A model generated the notes under the pieces. The model was not told the origin of the DNA and ran no database searches. It saw only the letters and a program-made list of their open reading frames with translations. Positions 13,201-23,311 of a DNA stretch of 64,000 nucleotides are shown piece after piece. Each line of letters opens with the position of its first letter. Within the stretch, counting starts at the first letter, position 1. The position numbers and the translations under genes are program-made. The DNA comes from Ophiosphaerella korrae (Eukaryota > Ascomycota > Dothideomycetes > Pleosporales > Phaeosphaeriaceae), in NCBI GenBank assembly GCA_028456385.1, contig JALNQF010000023.1, positions 310,001 to 374,000 on the forward strand, read 5' to 3'.

Positions 13201-14633
13201 TGGACAGCATGGTCGACGACCTCCAACGACAAGTCCAGCGATTTGACGAGCGTGTTGAAGATCTCTCGACAGACCTAGAGGCTGCATTACAAGCAAAGAA
13301 GCGCCTCCAGAACGAGCTTGAAGACTACAGAAGTCAACATGCTCACGACATTGAGGATGGCGAGACTTCCCTCGAACAAACCCGCAGAAAGTACCAGGCC
13401 GAGCTCTCAACACTCACACACGAACTCGACATAGAGCGCGAGAACGTCATCTATGTGCGCGAGGAGAACGGACGTCTGCGTGAAGAAATTGAAGAGATGA
13501 GAAGCAAATGGGACGACGAGGTCCTCAACTCCTCTACATGGGCGAAGGAGAAGAGCCGTCTTGAGATGACACTACAAGTGATTTCTAACTCTCGTGACGA
13601 GGCGGCCAATGCACACAACGAGGCTCAGTCAAAGATTGTCAACCTCTTGTCGCAAGTACGCACTCTCCGCACGAATGTCGATGACCTCGCTGCTGAACGG
13701 GACTCGGCCATTGAAGAGAAGCGACGCCTCGAGTCACGTCTACAAGAGGCTGCAGACAAACTTGAAGATCTCTCTCGTTCAGACTCTCCTGCCATGCGCA
13801 ATGCTGCTACCTATGATCGTGAGCTTCTCGAGCTCAAGTCTGGGCTTGCTCAACAGGAGGACATTGCCGCTGCCGCGGTAGGAAAAATGCGCCGCGCTGA
13901 AGCTTTGGCACAGGAACTACAGAAGGACATTGTTGCCGAGCGTGAGGCTAATGTGCAGTTACACAAGGAGAAAGCCACCGTTGAAAAGGGTCTCAAGGAC
14001 CACCAACTCCGTCTCGTAGACCTCGAGACCAAGGGCTACAGCGGTTCAGCAGGCAAAGATGTCCGCTTCCTCCACGGCCGCATCCAAGAAGTAAGCCGCC
14101 ACCCCCAAACCCCTTCCCTCCCCACTAACCCTCCGCAGCTCGAAAAAGCCCTCGAAGACTCCGAATCTTCCCGCCTCACCGAGTCCCGCAGCGTCCGCAA
14201 CGTCGACCGCACAGTCAAAGACCTCCAGACGCAAATCGAGCGCCGCGACAAGCAAAACGCCGCAATGACCGACGACCTCAACAAGGCCCGCGATAAATTG
14301 TCCTCTCTCCTCGCCACCATCGACGATCTCCAGTCTTCGGACTCGGCTTCCCAGCTCCTTGCTAAGCGCGCGGAGCGCGAGCTGAGGGAGGAACGTGAGA
14401 AGAATATCCGGCTTGAGCGCGAGTTGGAGGGTTGGAAGAATCTGAGGGTTGAGCGGAGGTCTGCGCTTGGTATGCCTAGTGAGGTGGGCGCCAACGATAC
14501 GCGCTCCCGCCGCGGCTCGTCCATTGGCCACCTCCTCGGCGAGATGGGCGAAGCAACCCCTGGGGATAAGAATAAGTACGGCAGTTTGAGGAGTAATCTT
14601 CGTCGCGTCTCCGGCACCAAGGGTTTTTTGTAG
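7243..14633 (+). CDS. Class II myosin heavy chain
   Basis: Conventional (type II) myosin, which in filamentous fungi acts in the contractile actin ring at septation. Four exons (7243-7815, 7862-8046, 8093-14090, 14139-14633) give 2416 residues. A Ser/Arg-rich N-terminal extension precedes an SH3-like segment (near residues 107-150). The motor carries the P-loop GESGAGKT (about 254-261, rebuilt across intron 2), switch I NNNSSRFGK and switch II DIAGFEIFD. An IQ region follows (near 860-900: QSAARGFVQRR, IIQRNFQVY, WWRLF), then about 1500 residues of coiled-coil tail. The third intron (14091-14138) is 48 bp, a multiple of three, and has no stop codon, so its retention would add 16 residues. Divergent from the zinc-finger gene. 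Very secure. Confidence 0.96.
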
Positions 14634-15419
14634 AATGCGGGATTCCTAAGGGGAGGGGAGGCTGGGAGTCCCTGAATGTGACGCTCGATCCTGTGGATGA
14701 AGAGTGGGATTGCAAGGCGGTGTGTACGTGTATGTTTAATTCGGCGTCTTGTATTTTACACGGGTTTGAAGGGGATTTTGGGTCTGATGGGGAGAGTGTG
14801 AGTAGTGGGGACAACGCGGTGTCTATGGCTAGGGCAAAGATGGGGGGGATTGTGGTTGTTATTCGATCACGGGCGTTTTTGTAGGCCTGGCTTTTTTTTA
14901 GGGGGGGGCGTTTTAGCGCCATTGGGTTGAGGATCGGGTGGCGGGTATGATTAATGATGATGGGGCAAGGGGGGTATTGCTTGTGGGGTGTGTTATTAAT
15001 GGATGCCTTATGTTCAGAGGTATTTTCTGAAGTGAGGTTTTGAAGTGGTTATGGAGCAAGTGTGGCCTACCTCGAGCGTTGGTGAATAGCTGCTAATTAT
15101 ATAAGCGAGTTGTTATTTGAATCGTCCAATTTCTTCCTTGAGCTGTGAGTTAACCCTTAGGAAAGTAAAGCCGGGGCCCTTTCTACATCGTGTAGCCTGG
15201 TACTTAAATCTACTCCACCTCTATTTTCAGCAGCAACCTTCCAACGTCTACTACAACGTGCCCCCAACTTGTTCGAATGCTCTATCCTGCGAGAGAAACT
15301 TGAAAAATCGCACTTTCTCTGTCTGTGTATCTAGTATTCTGTTCTTTACCCAAGTATCTTTACATCACCAACATGGCTTAGGAATTGTCTCAACGTGTTC
15401 GAAATTTTTACAGACCATA
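14634..15419. other. 3' flank of myosin, no gene recognised
   Basis: Contains GT-rich, G-run sequence just after the myosin stop, then AT-rich sequence. An open frame runs through 15117-15419 but its translation looks non-protein-like before about 15520. I see no supported gene. Confidence 0.4.
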
Positions 15420-16279
15420 TCAGAGCAAATGCAGCGCTCAACAGGTGGTTTGAAACCACGGCTATCGGTATACAGTCCTTTCCGTCCATATACTAGATAT
15501 TGTTGTTTTTTCTATACAGTGAATGAGAAGTTCGCGCTCACCAACCACACTAAAGACGACGTCTACGAACAATTCCTCGGCACCGCTATATCGCCATACA
15601 CGGAAAGACAATACGTCCCTCCACGCTTCCTGCTCCCATCTACAATCAATGCCTTCGACCCCACCATATCCGCCTTCCGCCAACCGCCCAAAGGAGAATT
15701 CGACCCGTCCGACATCTTCCACTTCCCCACACAAGCCCACCCGTACTATGAATTCCCCATTTAAGCCGTGCAGCCCATTCTGACTTCTTTACTCCATGCA
15801 CACCCGCGCTTTCCATTTGCTAGCCCTGCTCCTCCCACGCGAGATGCGCAGCGCGGCACAGACTTCTTCTACAGACTTCTTCTACAGACGGCTCATCGGG
15901 CCGCCAAAGCACACAGATGGGATCACCTCTCGTACATTTCTAATGCACTAGCGCCAGACGGAGAGAGAGAGAGAGAAGCATGCAGATACTGTGCAAGTGC
16001 TGTTTAGGTTGCCCGTTTTCCCGCTCCTGGCACTGCCATCGGTGAATAGACCGATTCTGGGGGCATGGCTGCCCAGTTGGATAAAGCTTGCGCCACGGGT
16101 AGTGCTGGATTGTACGAGATTTGGGGTGGCGATGCTGAGTTACTTGGTGAGCTTGGTTTCGGCCTCTTGGGGGATTTTGAAGGAGGATGGGGTTATTTTT
16201 GCGGCGAAGATGAGTCAAGGTGAGTTTGTGGCTTGGGGGGGAGAAATGTGGTTGTTTGATGTAATGCCACTGCTTTGAT
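15420..16279 (+). pseudogene. Decayed hypothetical protein gene
   Basis: Protein-like translation runs from about 15520 (VNEKFALTNHTKDD... to HPYYEFPI) and hits an in-frame TAA at 15762-15764. The same frame then continues for another 80 codons. After a GA microsatellite (about 15960-15973) a different frame becomes the protein-like one (FRLPVFPLLALP..., a hydrophobic stretch that could be a membrane segment) and runs to about 16278. A 13-bp tandem duplication (15858-15870 and 15871-15883) lies between. I do not recognise the family. The one stop, the out-of-frame duplication and the frame change at the repeat argue for a broken gene; unrecognised introns are the alternative. Confidence 0.35.
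15858..15883. repeat. 13-bp perfect tandem duplication
   Basis: Two adjacent copies of ACAGACTTCTTCT inside the decayed gene. The unit is not a multiple of three, so it shifts frame. Confidence 0.85.
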
Positions 16280-17471
16280 AGGGATGGTGGAGAGCGAGAG
16301 GGTGAGAGATGGAAGATAGATGTATGAGTGTGTGCCGTTGCGGGAATAGAAACACGCAGAGTGCTGCAAGAAGGTTGTATCTAAGGATAGTATAATTGTA
16401 GGAACATTGCCCGTCTTTTCATTCTTCTAACTCTTCAAAAGGTATTTTATACTATATAAATCTCTTCGTATCCATTGGAAGAAGAGAATATATTACTTTA
16501 TTCAAGAATTACTGCCTAGGAGCCACAGATTATTCATTTCCTGGCAAGTCTTTTATGAGATATTGAGATAAAGCCGTTTATTCTTTCTTGTAGAAACAAC
16601 CCGATGGATTATAGGCGATATAACGGGAAGATGTCAGTCCTGAATCTTGAAACATATTGTATCTTCTCGGGAGGGTAGGCCCTACCTTCTTCTAGGCTAT
16701 ACACTCACTGCGGTGTATAGATACTATCATAGGCTACATCCTGTGCCTTCTAGGAAAGATTATACTCTTCCTTATATAGTGTTCATACTCGATAAGCCAG
16801 TACGGACATAGCTGAAATAGTTTAATTGCTAGAACTCTAGCAGTCTTTGGCCGAATGCCTTCACGCCCTGCTATGATGCATATCGATTGGACAACGAAGC
16901 TGAATTCCCTTCGTGTTGTTGGATGCAATTAGAGAACTCCTGGGCATAAATGATGAAGTCAAGCCGGCATAGAAAAAAAAGTAGCAAACAGGGAGATAAA
17001 TCTCAGCCTGTAATTAAGCAGACCTCCAGTCACTTTACTCTTAGTACATCATGCGGAGTTCGCCAAACGTGCCAATCACGATAATTTCACTGTGCCACGC
17101 ATACGTCACGACTAACGGCCGTAAGAACGCCACTAAGGCAACGCCACTAAGGCAACGCCACTAAGACAACGCGTCCTCAGCACTAGAGCTATAACCTCTA
17201 GAAAGCAGAATAGATCAATTAGTTAGCTCAGATTGGAATACTGCTTACGTCCGTTGGCACGGCTCAGCCGATCAGTTTCAGCTGCGACCAGAATAACGTG
17301 AATACAAAAAGGTACAGCATTCGCCCTTTGCTCAGGCTGTATATTCAGCTTTATAACCCGTCTCCAATTTGGGACAGCACTGAGCCTCTGCTTATAATGT
17401 GCTGCAGAAACCAGCGCCGTCGCCACCAACAAGCTATCTTCGCACCTGCACCCAGACAACAACACATCCAA
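16280..17471. other. AT-rich intergenic region, possible repeat relic
   Basis: From 16380 to 17050 the sequence is clearly AT-richer than its neighbours and has many TA-rich steps and stops in all frames, as expected of an old mutated repeat. A short minus-strand fragment (16734-16928) could be a remnant of some coding repeat but I cannot name it. Three 14-bp tandem copies lie at 17129-17170. Confidence 0.45.
17129..17170. repeat. 14-bp tandem repeat, three copies
   Basis: Unit GCCACTAAGGCAAC; the third copy has one change (AAGAC). Confidence 0.85.
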
Positions 17472-17827
17472 ATGGCCGGCATTATCGCTATCGGTATTGG
17501 CTTGGGCGCAGAGAAACTTGGACGTAAGATATCAGAAAAGAGACTTGAGCGCAAAGAGAAAAAGGCTATACAGGTTCGTTGTACATTGCCCATTTGCCAG
17601 TCTATGACTTATCATCCAAGCAGCGAGAGTTGATTGATGGTCATATAGAATCCTCGTCAAAGGATATGAGACAGAGCGATAGACAGATGGAGAAGAACGA
17701 GAAGGTACAGCAAGAGCAAGAATGGGTCGGACGTCGACGCAGTGAGAGCCCAGAGCGGATGCTATTGCCAGAGGCACCGCCGCCTTGCTACGAAGACGCA
17801 GTTAGACATGATGTTAGCCGCGGATAG
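17472..17827 (+). CDS. Small hypothetical protein with PPxY-like tail
   Basis: Two exons (17472-17573 and 17621-17827, intron 17574-17620) give about 102 residues; an acceptor three bases later is equally in frame. The product starts MAGIIAIGIGLGAEKLG, a short hydrophobic N-terminus, then a Lys/Arg-rich helix (ISEKRLERKEKK), a Gln/Glu-rich stretch and a tail with PPPCYEDAV, close to a PPxY motif that binds WW domains. An in-frame ATG further upstream (about 17298) would lengthen the N-terminus, but the sequence there is less protein-like. Function unknown. It lies 514 bp upstream of the hexose transporter on the same strand. Confidence 0.5.
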
Positions 17828-18341
17828 TCGATTAGTCGTTACAACTCTTTTTTTCAGCCCGGTTTGTATGTTCTATCTATACATTAACTTACCATATATC
17901 CAACATGAGTTCAGTCACCGATCATCCAGTCTCGAACGCAACATTACCATGCAAACAGCTTAAGAAAACACATCAAGGTCAGGCGCACACCGTTAGCTAT
18001 AACAAAAACATTACTTTATTGCTTGGCCCCGATTGCTCCAAACGCAGCCTCATCCAGCGCGTCCCGATCCGGCAGCCAGCCAACAACTTAGTTCCATCTT
18101 TCACCTGCCTGCCCACAGACCACGCTCACGCGGACGTAGGTGCCTTGCCGTCCCCAGCGCATAGTGACAGTATCACTTATCGCCTACAATCTCTTCATGA
18201 TAAATTCTGTCCTGCCCCTAACAAATTCCTTTCTCCCAACAAGTTCCCTGCATTCCACCTCAACCAATCGAACACAGCTACACCACGCGCGCTCCCTTAC
18301 CTAAAACCAACAGACTCATTAAGCTTAAGCGATCCATCAAT
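17828..18341 (+). promoter_or_regulatory. Upstream region of the hexose transporter
   Basis: Intergenic, CT-rich close to the transporter start (18210-18340). An open frame over 17905-18408 runs into the transporter in another frame and is not protein-like. No specific regulator site is claimed. Confidence 0.4.
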
Positions 18342-20106
18342 ATGGGTCGCTGGTTGCCATCTGCGGCGCCGCGTGGCAATGCGGGAGACCGCATCGAAGC
18401 GCCTGTGACGCTGCGCGGCTATCTCCTCTGCATCTTTGCAGCTTTTGGCGGCATTTTGTTCGGGTATGATTCTGGCTATATCAATGGCGTCCTAGCCATG
18501 GATTATTTCAAGCTGAGCTTTGGGCGTAAGTACACCTTATGTGCGCTCTTCTTGCACATCAACTAATGTATCGACAGGTCCCTCGGACGATCCTGATGCG
18601 TCCAACGGGCGCCTGTACGCGACGTGGGAGAAGTCGTTGATTGTCTCCATTCTCTCCGCCGGTACTTTCTTCGGCGCACTCTTCGCTGGTGGACTGGCTG
18701 ATTGGATTGGACGTCGTTCGACTATCATCGCTGGATGCGCTGTCTTTTCTATCGGTGTCGTTCTACAGGTTGTGTCTACCAGTGTAGGTGTGCTTGTTCC
18801 AGGTCGACTTATTGCCGGCATTGGGGTTGGCTTTGTCTCGGCTATCATCATTTTGTACATGTCTGAGGTCGCTCCTAGGGCCGTTCGTGGCGCCATTGTG
18901 TCCGGTACGTATTGAATTGGCGCATTGTCTGAAACTTAAGCTAACATGAACTGTACAGGGTATCAATTCTGCATTACCATTGGACTACTTCTCGCCGCTG
19001 TTGTCGATAATGCCACCAAGAACCGCATGGACTCTGGCTCTTATCGCATCCCCATGTCCCTTCAATGGCTCTTTGCTCTGGTTCTTGGAACTGGCTTGTT
19101 TCTTCTTCCCGAGTCACCGCGGTACTATGTAATGAAGGGTCGCCATGACGCTGCCACGAAGGCTTTGAGCGCACTTCGAGGCCAACCGGAAGACTCGGCC
19201 TATATTCAGCAAGAACTTGCAGAACTTATTGCCAACTACAACCATGAAATGACACAGATGAAAGCCGGCTGGGCAGACTGCTTCAAAGGCGGGTGGAAGC
19301 CCTCTAGCAACCTACGTCGAGTGCTCCTTGGAATCGGACTTCAAATGTTCCAACAGTGGACTGGTGGTAAGTAACACTTCAACTATCTCATTACACAAAA
19401 CTAACATGACCCAGTCAACTTTATATTTTACTATGGCAGCACATTCTTCAAGACTGTGGGCCTTGAAAATGCATTCACTGTTTCCATGATAACCACTGCC
19501 GTTAATGTTGGATCGACACCCTTCTCGTTCTGGGCCATTGAGAAGCTCGGCCGCCGTGCTCTCCTAATCTACGGCGCTCTCGGAATGCTCATATGCGAGT
19601 TCCTAATCGCTATCATCGGCACCGTCAGTGAGGGTAGCAAGGCCGCTTCCACCTGCCTCATCGTCTTCACCTGCTTCTATATCTTCTTCTTCGCAACGAC
19701 ATGGGGCCCTAGCTGCTGGGTATTGATTGGAGAGGTTTTCCCCATCCCAATCCGAGCCAAAGGTGTCGCCCTCTCGACCGCAAGCAACTGGTTGTGGAAC
19801 TTTGTCATTGGCTTCATCACTCCATACATGGTTGATTCTGACTACGGCGATCTCAAAGCCAAAGTCTTCTTCGTCTGGGGAGCTACGTGCACGCTCTGTC
19901 TCGTGTTCGCATATTTCTTCGTGCCAGAGACGCGCGGCCTATCCCTGGAGCAGGTCGATCGCATGTTGGCAGAGACTAATCCTCGAAAGTCTACCAAATG
20001 GGTTCCGAATTCCACTTATGCTGAGAATGTAGAGGTAAGCAGCTTGGATGCTGCTGAGAAGGATGGTCTCCGTGCTCGCGAGTTCCGTGAGCATAAGCAA
20101 GTCTAA
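18342..20106 (+). CDS. MFS hexose transporter
   Basis: Plasma-membrane sugar:H+ symporter or sugar sensor of the major facilitator superfamily, close in style to fungal high-affinity glucose transporters (RCO-3/MST type). Four exons (18342-18525, 18578-18904, 18959-19366, 19415-20106) give 536 residues with about 12 membrane helices. Signatures: FGYDSGYINGV in helix 1, DWIGRRS after helix 2, PGRLIAGIGVG, the PESPRYYVMKGR motif at the end of helix 6, QMFQQWTGG with NFIFYYG in helix 7, and PETRGLSLEQVDRM at the C-terminus. The first exon starts with a short polar tail followed by APVTLRGYL. All three introns are phase 1 and about 50 bp. Substrate specificity cannot be read from the sequence alone. 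Confidence 0.93.
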
Positions 20107-21248
20107 AGGGGCGGGTGAGATATCATGGCGTTTTACGGCGTTTCGTGATACACTCTCAGGGGTAGATGGTGGAAGAACTTAGATGGATGTGATGCTTTCA
20201 ATGTCTGGCTATCAGTCACTGCAAGCGTTTGTATCCTCGGGCTACCAGGGTTGCTGTTCAGACACAATTGGAGTACATACAATGAGCTAGAAGACTCCCA
20301 TAGACCGTATGATGATGTCTTATATTCATTTGCCATGTTTTCCCTCTTTGAGATCTTTCTCCCCTTAGGCCTTTGTGCGAGACGCTTCATAATGTCAAAA
20401 CAGATTATTGAAGTGATTCATCGTGAGTCTGGCATTACGCGCTACACTATTTATAGTACGTACCTTTAGAGTTTATGTTCTTTCTGTGACGAGAGATACA
20501 GGAGGGGCATAGAGGGATAGGGCATATCGGTCATAGAAACATCACGTGATAAAAATAGAGATGATCCAAATCTCAAGTCGCCTCCTTCCATTGAATCTCA
20601 GCATCTATCTACACCAATGCTATTATTTCTGTTGGAAGTATGCTCTGTACTGACTATGCGTGGATAGTAGGACATGCTGTTATCTCTTCACCTGCCAACT
20701 TGCTACCTGACAAGAACAAACATCAATTCATCTTGGGCAGTTTCTAGCTTTCCAACGAGCACAGTCCAAATTTTAAAAGCATATATTCCGGGATATCTTT
20801 GCATAAAAAAGTGGCCATCGACCAGAAAGCGGGGATCGATGTAATGCAGTGTCACTCACTGCCTAATTCGTACCCTGTGCCAATCATACCATGCACCTGC
20901 TATGTGTCAAGCTCACGGACGTGACCATGTCAATCCACGTCGCCGACAAGCATGCACGCCCAGCACACCGCTCGAGACGCGACGCGGCATCGCGCATCCA
21001 GCTGACCTCGCGCAGTTCTCGTGTTCAGCCCGGCGCGTCACAGACGTTCGCTTGTGCAACGCCACGGTGACTCAGGCGATGAATGCGAGGGATGCGGGGT
21101 GTCAATTGTTTTGTTAGTGCCATCTTTCAGCTCATGTAGCGTGGAGGGCCGTGTATAAAGGATGAGAAGGGTTGCTCCTTTGTTATCCAGACCAAGCTGT
21201 TCTGAAGCTTGAGACTTGGACGAATCGATTTTGAACTTTGTATGCAAC
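20107..21248. other. Intergenic region, no gene recognised
   Basis: About 1.1 kb between the transporter and the VOC gene. Short open frames do not look like proteins. A TATA-like element sits near its right end. Confidence 0.45.
21154..21159 (+). promoter_or_regulatory. TATA-like element before the VOC gene
   Basis: TATAAA about 90 bp upstream of the ATG at 21249. Position suits a core promoter, but fungal TATA boxes are weak evidence on their own. Confidence 0.35.
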
Positions 21249-21901
21249 ATGGCGACCGAGAAGAAGGCATATCCTGTGCCGCCTGTGGGCGCGCCCTGCT
21301 GGATCGAAATCATGTCGCCTGATCCGCAGAAGCTGAAGGTAATGTTGACTCCTGGCTGTTCATGCAGATTTAGTTGACAGCCGCTTACAGGAGTTCTACA
21401 CTGCCATTTTCCCAGCTTGGAAGTTTCGTGAGGATAACCACGATGCGAACCTGGACGTTGTGCAGTATGAGTTTGAGCAGCCGTCCGGTACATCCATTTA
21501 CTTCACATTGGGTAGAAAGCCAAATTAACTATCCCAGGTCTATCTGGAGGAATTGTAAAACTTCCAGACCACTGCCCCAAACCAAAGGAGCAGCCCATGG
21601 GAATTGGCGTCACTGTCCATCACCACGTTTCATCCATCGATGAGGTACGTGCCTGACCATTCCAAAGCCGAATATGACTAATTCGCATGGGATAGATTGG
21701 GAAGAAGGTTGTCGAGCTTGGAGGAACGCAAGTACTGCCGAAGACTCCTGAGCGAGACAACGGATGGTGAGGTTGAATCTGAGACGGTAGACGCCACACG
21801 TACTCACAATGGACAGGTATGCGAACTTCAAAGATCCGGATGGCAATCGGTTTGGGGTGTACGAGATGAACTGGGCAAAATTTGACAAGGCAGAGGGTTG
21901 A
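21249..21901 (+). CDS. VOC/glyoxalase-like protein
   Basis: Member of the vicinal oxygen chelate (glyoxalase/bleomycin resistance/dioxygenase) superfamily. Five exons (21249-21338, 21391-21487, 21538-21644, 21696-21766, 21817-21901) give 149 residues, one VOC module. The start PCWIEIMSPDPQKLKEFY and the end YANFKDPDGNRFGVYE are the classic first strand/helix and last strand of the fold. The terminal Glu of GVYE fits a metal ligand position. Four introns of about 50 bp interrupt a very short gene. The substrate is unknown; VOC proteins range from lyases to resistance proteins, so only the superfamily call is secure. Confidence 0.85.
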
Positions 21902-22295
21902 AATTATTGCAGTAAGGAGGAGGGTGGCATGGGAGTGAGCGGAACACCCCCGCCAACCGCTGGACTTTCTTTCCGAAAGAGCTCTGTCGTTCCGCTGATG
22001 TTATTCTCAAAAGATAGTATACAAAAGCTCGGATGCCCAGATGTGACGATTGATCCCCTGCTTTGATTCCCTTCTCCTAAATTCTATCGTGCTGCATTGT
22101 TGATTGTTGATCATTCTTGTTTGTGGTCATCACGGTGCCTTCTTCGGCTTGACCTGACCGCCTCGCGTACCAGCCAATCGCATCGCTCCCTCACCTCCGC
22201 CGCCTCTGAGGTCGTTCGACTTTTTGGAATCACTTCTCCGACAAGTGGTGCCATTCCTGCCTGCCACTCTCAATCCTCACCACAATTCCTCGACC
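21902..22295 (+). promoter_or_regulatory. Upstream region of cytochrome b5 reductase
   Basis: A 394-bp interval that must hold the promoter and 5' UTR of the reductase. The part from 22060 to 22295 is CT-rich. No gene seen. Confidence 0.4.
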
Positions 22296-23311
22296 ATGAG
22301 TTTCTTCTCACCCCAGTATGTCCATGGCGTCTACATCCCCTCTGCTCTTTTGCTGATCGGTGTTACGATAACCAAAAGAGATTGGTTACCGTACGCAGTC
22401 GCATTCGCGGCCATAGTCGGAGGATGGAAGATTTACAGCGGCGGTGAGTCCCATTTACTCTTGAGTACGAGTAATTGAGCTTATACTTCTCTAGGATCGC
22501 GAAAAGTGCTCAAGCCTACCGAGTTCCAGGAGTTTGAGCTCGAGGAGAAGACCGCCCTTTCACACAACACTGCCATGTACGTGCTGGCGAAAATCCACGA
22601 GAGCAATGCTAATATGCCGTTTCCAGCTACCGTTTCAAGCTCCCGCGCAAGACCGACATCCTCGGCCTCCCCATCGGCCAACACATCTCCCTCGGTGCCA
22701 CCATTGCCGGCCAGCCCAAAGAAGTCGTCCGCTCCTACACGCCCATCTCCTCGGACGAAGACAAAGGCCACTTCGACCTGCTCATCAAGTCATACCCCAC
22801 CGGTAACATCTCCAAACATGTGGCAGCGCTCGAGATCGGGCAGAAAATGCGCGTCAAAGGCCCCAAGGGCGCCATGGTGTATACCCCCAACATGGTCAAG
22901 CACTTCGGCATGATCGCCGGCGGCACGGGCATCACGCCCATGCTACAGGTCATCAAGGCGATTATCCGAGGCCGCTCCAAGGGCGACAACACGCAGGTCG
23001 ACCTCATCTTCGCCAACGTCAATCCCGAGGACATTCTGCTGCGCGAAGACCTCGACGCACTAGCCGCCAAGGACTCGCGCTTCCGCGTCCACTACGTCCT
23101 CAACAACCCACCTGAGAAGTGGGACGGTGGCGTCGGCTTTGTCACCGCTGATATGATCAAGGAGAAACTTCCCGCGCCCGCGAGCAATGTTAAGATTCTG
23201 GTGTGTGGGCCCCCGCCTATGGTCGCGGCGATGAAGAAGGCGACGGAGAGTCTGGGATTTGCTAAGGCGAAGCCTGTGAGTAAGCTTGAGGATCAAGTTT
23301 TCTGCTTCTAG
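22296..23311 (+). CDS. CBR1: NADH-cytochrome b5 reductase
   Basis: Membrane-anchored flavoenzyme that passes electrons from NADH via FAD to cytochrome b5 for desaturation and sterol synthesis. Three exons (22296-22443, 22495-22576, 22627-23311) give 304 residues. An N-terminal hydrophobic anchor (about residues 13-48) is followed by the FAD domain with RSYTPISS, the GKMR-like segment, the nucleotide-binding GGTGITPM, and CGPPPM near the end. The C-terminus KLEDQVFCF is typical of the family. The second intron ends one base before the TAC of the conserved IYRFKLP, confirming the splice sites. Whether it sits in the outer mitochondrial membrane or the ER cannot be decided here. Confidence 0.95.

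Noticed and set aside
14036..14620. Minus-strand frame of 194 codons opposite the myosin tail
   Set aside because: Classic antisense shadow of a coiled-coil coding region.
17905..18408. Open frame of 167 codons overlapping the transporter start
   Set aside because: It runs into the transporter's first exon in another frame and has no recognisable domain; most likely promoter and 5' UTR.
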